NCBI GenBank assembly: GCA_945871005.1
Contig: CAMBUJ010000010.1
Span: forward strand, 1-39,135
Length of the DNA stretch: 39,135 nucleotides
Reading direction: 5' to 3'
From: Opitutus sp. GAS368
Lineage (GTDB): Bacteria; Verrucomicrobiota; Verrucomicrobiia; Opitutales; Opitutaceae
Numbering within the stretch: position 1 is the first letter of the stretch; every line of letters starts with the position of its first letter. This document shows, one piece after another, positions 33,077-39,135 of the stretch. The notes under the pieces were generated by a model, which worked only from the letters and a program-made list of their open reading frames with translations, was not told the origin of the DNA and did not search any database. A program made the position numbers and the translations under genes.

Positions 33077-33967
33077 ATGAGCTTTTTAGAACTCAAAAAC
33101 GTTTCCAAGTCCTACGGCGGCACGCCCGTGCTGCGCGATGTCAACCTGTCCATCGCCGAGGGGGAGTTCGTCGCCATCGTGGGCTACTCCGGCCAGGGCA
33201 AGACGACGCTCATGTCCCTCATCGCGGGCCTGACCAAACCCGACTCCGGCTCACTCACCCTCTCCGGTCAACCCATCACCGGCCCCGGACCGGACCGCGG
33301 TTTGGTTTTCCAAAACTACTCCCTCCTGCCGTGGCTGACGGTGGCGGAAAACATCGAGCTCGCCGTGAAGGCGGTGTTTCCCGACCAGACGCCCGCTGAG
33401 TGCACCGCCCACGTCGATAAATACATCGCCATGGTGAAGCTCTCCCACGCCAAGGACCGCCGCCCCAGCCAGCTCTCCGGCGGCATGCGTCAACGTGTAT
33501 CCGTCGCCCGCACACTCGCCATCAACCCGCGCATCCTCCTGCTCGACGAACCGCTCTCCGCCCTCGATGCGCTCACCCGCGCCAATCTACAGGATGAGAT
33601 TTCCTCGATCTGGCAGAGCGACCGCAAAACCGTGGTTCTCATCACCAACTCCGTCGACGAGGCCCTCCTCCTGGCCGACCGGGTTATCCCGCTGACCCTC
33701 GGCCCCGGCGCCACTCTCGCCGCGTCCATCCCGATCGACCTGCCCCGGCCGCGCGACCGCAAAGCTCTCAATCACGACCCCCAGTTCAAGCGCCTGCGCG
33801 CCCAAATCACCGAACAACTCCTCGGCTTCGGTGCCAGTCGCACCTCTTCGACCACGCGCAAACTTGTCCTTCCCGACATTATGCCCGAGAACCTCGACGC
33901 CCCGCGCGTCAATCGCCCCCCGCGCCGTCTCTCCGAGGAAAAACAAGAAACCGTCGTCTCGCTCTAA
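33077..33967 (+). CDS. ABC transporter ATPase, NrtC/D type, with altered H-loop
   Basis: 296 residues. Walker A GYSGQGKT (36-43), Q-loop Gln79, signature LSGGMRQR (133-140), Walker B LLLDEP with Glu158. The H-loop, normally a His in THDVDEA, reads ITNSVDEA here: Asn191-Ser192 replace His-Asp. The C-terminal 75 residues are an extension without the solute-binding domain of cyanobacterial NrtC. Paired with the next ATPase (gap 3 bases), it would form a heterodimer with one impaired site. Function as cyanobacteria-like NrtC/D is by context. Confidence 0.85.
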   Translation: MSFLELKNVSKSYGGTPVLRDVNLSIAEGEFVAIVGYSGQGKTTLMSLIAGLTKPDSGSLTLSGQPITGPGPDRGLVFQNYSLLPWLTVAENIELAVKAVFPDQTPAECTAHVDKYIAMVKLSHAKDRRPSQLSGGMRQRVSVARTLAINPRILLLDEPLSALDALTRANLQDEISSIWQSDRKTVVLITNSVDEALLLADRVIPLTLGPGATLAASIPIDLPRPRDRKALNHDPQFKRLRAQITEQLLGFGASRTSSTTRKLVLPDIMPENLDAPRVNRPPRRLSEEKQETVVSL

Positions 33968-33970
33968 CCC

Positions 33971-34843
33971 ATGAGTTCCTTCCTCGAAATTTCCCAACTC
34001 CACAAAACCTTCCCCACCCCGAAGGGCCCGCTCACCGTCGTCGAGGACTTCAACCTCAAGATCCGCAAGGGAGAATTCATCGCCCTGATCGGCCACTCCG
34101 GCTGCGGTAAATCCACGGTCTTGTCCATGATCGCCGGCCTCGCCGACATCTCTGAGGGCGGCATTATTCTCTCGGGCAAGGAGGTCACGGACGCCGGTCC
34201 CGACCGCGGCGTCGTCTTCCAATCGCCCTGCCTGCTGCCTTGGATGACCGCCTTCGAGAACGTCATGCTCGGGGTCAACCAGGTCTACTACACCGCCAGC
34301 AAACTCGAACGCACCCAGATCGCCGAGTATTACCTGTCTTTGGTTGGCCTGGGGGACGCCATGCACAAACGCTCCAGCGAACTCTCCCAGGGCATGAAAC
34401 AGCGCTGCGGCATCGCCCGTGCCTTCGCCCTCTCGCCCAAGATGCTCCTGCTCGACGAGCCCTTCGGCATGTTGGACAACCTCACCAAAATGGAGCTTCA
34501 GGACGTACTCCTCGACCTGTGGCAGCGCGACCAGAAAACCGCCCTCATCGTCACCCACGACGTCGACGAAGCCCTCTACCTCGCCGACCGCGTGGTCATG
34601 ATGACCGACGGGCCCAACGCCACCGTCGGTGACATCCTGGAAGTTAACTTCCCGCGGCCGCGCAACCGCAAACAACTCCTGGAGGACCCCGCCTATTACG
34701 CCGCCCGCGAACACCTGATCACCTTCCTCGAAGAACGCTCCCACCACCGCCCCCATCGCCCCGCCCAAGACCGTCCGCCCGCTGCGCCCGCCCCGTCTGC
34801 CGGCGGCCTGCGCAAGCTCTTCGGCTCCTTCGCCTCCACCTGA
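33971..34843 (+). CDS. nrtD: ABC transporter ATPase, NrtD/CynD type
   Basis: 290 residues. Walker [10 protein letters not shown] (41-49), Q-loop Gln84, signature LSQGMKQR (138-145; Gln replaces the first Gly of LSGGM), Walker B LLLDEP (159-164, Glu163) and H-loop THDVDEA with His196. It therefore keeps the switch His that its partner lacks. A Pro/His-rich C-terminal tail (about 255-280) is unusual for the family. Couples ATP hydrolysis to import by the NrtB-type permease. Confidence 0.88.
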   Translation: MSSFLEISQLHKTFPTPKGPLTVVEDFNLKIRKGEFIALIGHSGCGKSTVLSMIAGLADISEGGIILSGKEVTDAGPDRGVVFQSPCLLPWMTAFENVMLGVNQVYYTASKLERTQIAEYYLSLVGLGDAMHKRSSELSQGMKQRCGIARAFALSPKMLLLDEPFGMLDNLTKMELQDVLLDLWQRDQKTALIVTHDVDEALYLADRVVMMTDGPNATVGDILEVNFPRPRNRKQLLEDPAYYAAREHLITFLEERSHHRPHRPAQDRPPAAPAPSAGGLRKLFGSFAST

Positions 34844-34894
34844 ACCACCCGGGACCGGTTCTTAAAATCACTTTCCTCCAGTAATCCACCAACC

Positions 34895-36232
34895 ATGAAA
34901 ACGCACCTCCACTCCATTGCATTGATCGCCACACTCGGCGCCGCCTCCCTGGGAGCCCAGACGGCAGCCTACCCGGCAGCTCCAGTTGCACCGGCTGCCC
35001 CAGCCGCTGCGCCCGCCAAGCCCACCTCCTTCACCGAAGCCCTCACCATGGGCAAGGTTTCCGTCAACGCCCGTCTCCGTTACGAGCATATCGACCAGCC
35101 CACAACCAGGGCCGACGCCCTCACCGTGCGCACCCGTCTCGGCTACAAAACCGCCTCCTACCTGGGTTTGCAGGCCTTCATTGAGGGCGAAAACACCACC
35201 GAACTCGTCGACCAATTCCGTCCGGGCCCTAACGAGCCGACCAACACCACCAAATCAGTGGTTTCCGACCCCGAAGTCACCGACGTTTCCCAGGCTTGGG
35301 TGGGTTACACCCACGACAAAACCGGCCTCACTACGGGTCGCCAGAAAGTCATTTTGGACAACTCGCGCTGGGTCGGCGATGTCGGCTTTCGCCAGAGCGG
35401 CCAAAGCTTCGACTCCGTGTTCGTGAAGGATAATACCGTCAAGGACCTGAGCCTCACCTACGGCTACGTGTGGAACGTCAAACGCTGGTTTGCCGACACC
35501 GCCACCAATCCCGACTTCCAGTCCAACTCCCACATCATCAATGCCGCCTACAAGGTTTCCGACTATGGCACCTTAACGGGCTACGGCTACCTGCTCGATT
35601 TCGAGCACGGCGCCCCTGCTACTGCCCTCCAATCCACCAACGTCACTGACAACTCCAGCGCCACCTACGGTGCGAGCTTCGTGGGTGCCGCGCCGGTGAC
35701 CGATACGCTCAAGGCCACTTACCGCGCCGAATACGCCACCCAGTCGGACTACGGTAGCAATCGTAACACCTACACGGCCGACTACTACATCGCTGAACTC
35801 GGCGCCGCCCTCAAAAGCGGTTACGCCCTGAAGTTTGGCTACGAGGTACTCGGGCAAGATGGCAGCACGCCTGATGCGAACAAAGTTATCCGCACCCCGA
35901 TCGCCACCCAGCACGCTCATAACGGCTGGGCCGACGTCTTCCTTCGTACGCCCGACGGTGGCTTGGTCGACTCCTATGTATCCGTTGCCGTGCCGCTTCC
36001 TGGCGCCGTGACCCTGACCACGATTTATCACAGGTACCAAGCCGATGTCGGGGGTGCCGACTTCGGAGACGAAATCGACGTGGTCGCTGGCTACAAGGTG
36101 AACAAAAACCTCAGCCTCACCGCCAAGACCGCCTTCTACAATGGCGCGGGCGACAGCAAAGTTGCGGCAGCCTCAGCAGCCGTGAAATCCGACAAGACCG
36201 TCTACTGGCTCCAGGCCGACTACGCGTTCTAA
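34895..36232 (+). CDS. Outer-membrane beta-barrel protein (porin-like)
   Basis: 445 residues. Signal peptide (MKTHLHSIALIATLGAASLGAQ), then an Ala/Pro-rich linker (about 25-45) and a long chain of alternating strands (VSVNARLRYEHI, LTVRTRLGYKT, LGLQAFIEGE, ...), closing with a C-terminal aromatic (WLQADYAF), the usual outer-membrane targeting end. It resembles the alginate-export/anion-porin type barrels. Placement directly after the transporter genes suggests it lets nitrate, nitrite or cyanate cross the outer membrane; inferred only. Confidence 0.75.
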   Translation: MKTHLHSIALIATLGAASLGAQTAAYPAAPVAPAAPAAAPAKPTSFTEALTMGKVSVNARLRYEHIDQPTTRADALTVRTRLGYKTASYLGLQAFIEGENTTELVDQFRPGPNEPTNTTKSVVSDPEVTDVSQAWVGYTHDKTGLTTGRQKVILDNSRWVGDVGFRQSGQSFDSVFVKDNTVKDLSLTYGYVWNVKRWFADTATNPDFQSNSHIINAAYKVSDYGTLTGYGYLLDFEHGAPATALQSTNVTDNSSATYGASFVGAAPVTDTLKATYRAEYATQSDYGSNRNTYTADYYIAELGAALKSGYALKFGYEVLGQDGSTPDANKVIRTPIATQHAHNGWADVFLRTPDGGLVDSYVSVAVPLPGAVTLTTIYHRYQADVGGADFGDEIDVVAGYKVNKNLSLTAKTAFYNGAGDSKVAAASAAVKSDKTVYWLQADYAF

Positions 36233-36252
36233 ACCGTTAAACTCAATCCACC

Positions 36253-36288
36253 GCCCCACCCAAGCGAACCTTGGCGTGGGGCTTTTTT
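36253..36288 (+). terminator. Terminator after the porin-like gene
   Basis: GCCCCAC/GTGGGGC outer arms with an inner CCAAG/CTTGG pairing around CGAAC, followed by six T. It closes the transport operon before cynS. Confidence 0.85.
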
Positions 36289-36301
36289 ATACACTTTCAC
36301 C

Positions 36302-36745
36302 ATGACCAAAGCCGCTCTCACCGCCGCCATCCTCGCCGCCAAAAAGTCCAAGCAGCTCACCTGGGCCGCCCTCGCCAACGCCGCCGGACTATCCGAGGTC
36401 TACACCACCTCCGCCTGCCTGGGCGAAAACGCCCTGCCACCCGACGCCGCCGCGCGCGTCGCCGCCGCCCTCGAACTCGGACCCGACATCGCCGAGGCCC
36501 TCACCGAATTCTGCAACAAGGGCGAAGCCGCCGCCACCGTCACCAAGGAGCCACTCCAATACCGCTTCCAGGAAATCATCTACGTCTACGGCCCCACCCT
36601 GAAGGCCCTCATCGAGGAGAAGTTCGGCCCCGGCATCATGAGCGCCATCGACTTCACCATGTCGGTCGACCGCGTGGCCGACCCCAAAGGAGACCGGGTT
36701 AAAATCGAAATGTGCGGCAAGTTTCTCGGCTACAAAACCTGGTAA
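36302..36745 (+). CDS. cynS: Cyanate hydratase (cyanase)
   Basis: 147 residues. Breaks cyanate with bicarbonate to ammonium and carbon dioxide. N-terminal HTH-like domain (residues 1-75) and C-terminal catalytic domain with RFQEIIYVYGPTLKALIEEKFGPGIMSAIDFTMSVDRVADPKGDRVKIEMCGKFLGYKTW; catalytic Arg, Glu and Ser of the family lie in YRFQEI, LIEEKFG and DFTMSVDR. Normal length (about 150-156). Located between the transporter and NirA, which makes cyanate a plausible ABC substrate. Confidence 0.95.
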   Translation: MTKAALTAAILAAKKSKQLTWAALANAAGLSEVYTTSACLGENALPPDAAARVAAALELGPDIAEALTEFCNKGEAAATVTKEPLQYRFQEIIYVYGPTLKALIEEKFGPGIMSAIDFTMSVDRVADPKGDRVKIEMCGKFLGYKTW

Positions 36746-36771
36746 TCACCCCCGGCCCGTCTCCGCTTCGC

Positions 36772-36805
36772 GAAGCCCGCTCACGATCATGAGCGGGCTT
36801 CATTG
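36772..36805 (+). terminator. cynS terminator
   Basis: Perfect arms GAAGCCCGCTCA (36772-36783) and TGAGCGGGCTTC (36790-36801), followed by a T-rich stretch. Confidence 0.75.
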
Positions 36806-36869
36806 TTTTATAAAAAACCATTCAACGCTTTAATCATCCACTCCGGGCTTCTGGCACCCTGACTGCTAA

Positions 36870-38756
36870 ATGTCGGGAGTGAACGCCGTCTCCGCTCCCT
36901 CCTCCACACCCTTCTCCGCCGACCAGAAAGAATACCTGCAAGGTTTCATGGCCGGCGTGGCCGCCTCCGGCCAATTCCCCCTTTCCTCCGGCGCGGCTCC
37001 TTCCTCGTCTGCCCCAGTCCCCGCGGCCACCGTCGAACCCACCGTCCACGGCACCCCGCTCGCCGACCTCTGCAAAGAGGAAAAATGGAAGCACGACGAG
37101 AACCCGCTCGATTCCTGGGAGCGGTTGCTCGCCCACTCGAGTGCCGACAAATTCCCTGATGCGGAGAACATGTATCGATTTAAAACCCACGGGCTGTTCT
37201 ACGTCGCCCCCGCCCAGGACAGTTTTATGATCCGTCTGCGGGTGCCAGCCTGTGAAATCAGCGCCCACCAATTTCACGGTCTCGCCGAGCTCGCCGCTGA
37301 TGTCGGCAACGGCCACGTCGACCTGACCACCCGCGGCAACCTTCAGCTGCGCGAACTACGCCCGCGCGACCTAGTGACTGTGCTCACCCGGGTGCGCGAA
37401 CTCGGCCTCACTTCACAGGGCGCCGGGGCCGACAACATCCGCAACGTCACCGCCTCGCCCAACAGCGGCTTTGACCCCAAGGAATTGCTCGACGTGCGCC
37501 CCTACGCCAAAGCGGTGCACCACTACATCATGAACCACCGCGACTGCTACGGGCTGCCGCGCAAGTTCAACATCGCCTTCGACAACGGCGGCAGCCTCAC
37601 CGTGGCCGCCGACACCAACGACATCGCCTTCATCGCCACCCGCGTCGTCGGTCGCGCCGCCGGCTCGACCGACGACGCGATTTCAAATCTGAAATTTCAA
37701 ATCTCAAACTCAGACTCTGAGATTTCAGATATCAAATCTCAGATCGCAGATCCCCTCTCTGAAATATCAAATTTCAAATCTGCGATCCCCTCCCCGGGGG
37801 TCTATTTCCGAGTGCAACTGGGTGGCATCACCGGCCATCAAGACTTCGCCCGCGACACGGGCCTGTTGATCAAACCCGCCGAAGCAACTGCGGTGGCCGC
37901 TGCCATGGTCCGCGTTTTTGCCGAAAACGGCGATCGCACCAACCGCAAAAAGGCCCGCCTCAAATACCTCCTGGATAAATGGGGCTTTGAGCGTTTCCTC
38001 GAAGAGACCCAGAAAAAGCTCTCCTTCCCGCTGGTGCGCGTGCCGCTGACGGCCTGCGAGCCGCGCCGCCCACTGATTAAGCACGGCTGGATTGGCCCGT
38101 ACCACCAAGCGCAACCGGGCCTCACCTCGATCGGCGTCGGTATTCCGATCGGGCGCATGTCATCCAAACAAATGCACGGCCTGGCTACGCTCGCGGCCAA
38201 TTTTGGCAAAGGCGAACTGCGCCTGACCATCTGGCAAAACGTGATGATTCCCCACGTGCCCAACGCACTGGTCGCCTCAGCCTGCCGGCAGTTAAAGAAC
38301 CTGGGCTTCACCACCGAGGCGTCCAGCACCACCAGCGGTATCGTGGCCTGCACTGGCAGCCGTGGCTGCAAATACGCCGCTGCCGACACCAAAGGCGCTG
38401 CCGCATCCCTCGCCAAGCACCTCGACCACTCCAACCTCGCGGTCGAACAACCGGTCAACCTGCACTTCACCGGCTGTGCGCATTCCTGTGCCCAGCACTA
38501 CTGCGGCGACATCGGCTACATCGGCGCCAAACAGCCCGACGGCACCGATGGTTTCCACTTGGTCCTGGGTGGCGGACTCGATCTCGAGCAAGGCATCGCC
38601 CGCGAAGTTTTTCGTGGGGTACGAGCCACCGAGGTCAACGCCCTGACCGAAAAAATCCTCGGCACCTACCAGTCGCGCAAAACCTCTGGTGAAACCTTCG
38701 TGGAGTGGAGCCGCCGTCACAGCGTCAAAGAGCTGCAAGAGCTCATCAACGCCTAG
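36870..38756 (+). CDS. nirA: NirA-type siroheme nitrite/sulfite reductase with in-frame heptamer insert
   Basis: 628 residues. Reduces nitrite to ammonium (or sulfite to sulfide) with ferredoxin or a flavoprotein; nitrite is favoured by context. Two ferredoxin-like and siroheme-binding halves: first half about 90-420 ([13 protein letters not shown]), second half with the 4Fe-4S/siroheme cysteines Cys494, Cys500 (CTGSRGC), Cys536 and Cys540 (CAHSC). All four ligands are present. Residues 272-306 are a 35-residue low-complexity insert coded by fifteen 7-bp repeats, placed between [18 protein letters not shown]... and VYFRVQLGG. The N-terminal [19 protein letters not shown] resembles the start of the following flavoprotein. 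The insert probably forms an exposed loop. Nitrite versus sulfite cannot be decided from the sequence alone. Confidence 0.88.
   Translation: MSGVNAVSAPSSTPFSADQKEYLQGFMAGVAASGQFPLSSGAAPSSSAPVPAATVEPTVHGTPLADLCKEEKWKHDENPLDSWERLLAHSSADKFPDAENMYRFKTHGLFYVAPAQDSFMIRLRVPACEISAHQFHGLAELAADVGNGHVDLTTRGNLQLRELRPRDLVTVLTRVRELGLTSQGAGADNIRNVTASPNSGFDPKELLDVRPYAKAVHHYIMNHRDCYGLPRKFNIAFDNGGSLTVAADTNDIAFIATRVVGRAAGSTDDAISNLKFQISNSDSEISDIKSQIADPLSEISNFKSAIPSPGVYFRVQLGGITGHQDFARDTGLLIKPAEATAVAAAMVRVFAENGDRTNRKKARLKYLLDKWGFERFLEETQKKLSFPLVRVPLTACEPRRPLIKHGWIGPYHQAQPGLTSIGVGIPIGRMSSKQMHGLATLAANFGKGELRLTIWQNVMIPHVPNALVASACRQLKNLGFTTEASSTTSGIVACTGSRGCKYAAADTKGAAASLAKHLDHSNLAVEQPVNLHFTGCAHSCAQHYCGDIGYIGAKQPDGTDGFHLVLGGGLDLEQGIAREVFRGVRATEVNALTEKILGTYQSRKTSGETFVEWSRRHSVKELQELINA
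37683..37787. repeat. Heptanucleotide repeat inside nirA (TCAAATC family)
   Basis: Fifteen 7-bp units in unbroken register, variants of TCAAATC such as TGAAATT, TGAGATT, TCAGATC and GCAGATC. 105 bp is a multiple of 21, so the reading frame is kept and the product is five 7-residue repeats starting [35 protein letters not shown]. The base composition is AT-rich against the GC-rich gene. Confidence 0.95.
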
Positions 38757-38818
38757 CTTCCCGCCTACTCGTTCTCCCTCCGACTTCCGCCCTCCGCCCA
38801 CCTCCCCTTTCCGCCCAA

Positions 38819-39135
38819 ATGAGCACCGTCCCTCTCATCCCCGAGTCCGCCCCTTTTTCGCCCGAACAACGCGCCTGGCTCAACGGCTTCCTCGCCGGTA
38901 TTTTCAGCCGAGCGCCCGGCGATGGAATCTCAAATCTAAAATCTGAGATTTCAAATCGCGCCACCGCTCTGACCCCGCTCGCGATTCTCTTTGGCACCCA
39001 GACGGGCACCGCCGAAAGCCTCGCCAAACAGGCAGCCAAGGAAGCAGGAAAACGCGGTTTCGCCGCCACGATTCTCGACGTGGCTGCGGTCAGCGTCGAT
39101 CAGTTGCCCGCACACAACAACCTGCTGTTGATCAC
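38819..39135 (+). CDS. Flavodoxin-domain reductase, N-terminal part (runs off the window end)
   Basis: 105 complete codons from ATG 38819. After [36 protein letters not shown] comes a short heptamer-coded stretch ([10 protein letters not shown]), then a flavodoxin FMN-site strand and loop ([35 protein letters not shown]), the phosphate-binding TQTGTAE of CysJ/P450-reductase-type proteins. It probably continues into FAD/NAD(P)H-binding domains and would supply electrons to the NirA-type enzyme just upstream (62-bp gap). CysJ-like reductase is the best guess; the end is not visible. Confidence 0.8.
   Translation, partial: MSTVPLIPESAPFSPEQRAWLNGFLAGIFSRAPGDGISNLKSEISNRATALTPLAILFGTQTGTAESLAKQAAKEAGKRGFAATILDVAAVSVDQLPAHNNLLLI
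38930..38957. repeat. Heptanucleotide repeat inside the flavoprotein gene
   Basis: Four units in 7-bp register: TCAAATC, TAAAATC, TGAGATT, TCAAATC. The same family as the block in nirA, again in a reading frame and between the N-terminal tag and the flavodoxin domain. Confidence 0.9.

Overview
The window looks like a piece of a GC-rich Gram-negative chromosome. Protein styles (a TolB-type propeller, an NrtA-type nitrogen cluster next to cyanase and NirA, an AraC-xylB-xylA-symporter block) and sparse Shine-Dalgarno sequences suggest a Verrucomicrobiota member, probably Opitutaceae. This is inference from how the proteins read, not a database result.

Positions 1-7698 are an integrated mobile element in a tRNA-Leu gene. 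The 3' end of a class II tRNA lies at 1-46. A displaced, slightly different copy of the same tRNA end lies at 7641-7698, beside a minus-strand tyrosine integrase (6220-7557). Inside are a RepA-like helicase, two small helix-turn-helix proteins, a divergent ribbon-helix-helix-like protein, a chain of tiny ORFs joined by ATGA overlaps, a small lipoprotein and a decayed ParB-like gene. No capsid, terminase or conjugation gene is visible, so it resembles a phage satellite or integrative plasmid. Copies of a TGTCCCC motif sit at both ends as tandem 11-mers and 18-bp palindromes.

Positions 7699-16085 are housekeeping genes: an Hsp20 chaperone, Mn-type superoxide dismutase, a TolB-like propeller, an Mrp ATPase that lacks the usual CxxC, a small conserved protein and a large hybrid PAS histidine kinase. 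A roughly 700-bp gene-free stretch (8841-9544) may hold a group II intron remnant.

Positions 16117-22123 form a minus-strand sugar block: AraC regulator, xylulokinase, xylose isomerase and a sodium/sugar symporter. The whole xylB-xylA spacer is filled with 7-bp tandem repeats. Then come a hypothetical gene, cysE, glgC, glmS and trpE.

Positions 28617-39135 form a nitrogen assimilation cluster: LysR regulator, cytosolic NasS-like sensor, Tat-type NrtA, an NrtS-like two-helix protein, NrtB, two ABC ATPases, an outer-membrane barrel, cyanase, a NirA-type siroheme reductase and the start of a flavodoxin-domain reductase. Together they would bring nitrate, nitrite and/or cyanate into the cell and reduce or hydrolyse them to ammonium.

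The most unusual signal is a set of heptanucleotide repeat blocks with unrelated unit sequences at four places: the xylB-xylA spacer, the glmS-trpE spacer, inside the nirA reading frame and inside the next flavoprotein frame. Several contain both orientations of their unit and can fold back. In nirA, fifteen units encode a 35-residue in-frame insert made of five 7-residue repeats.
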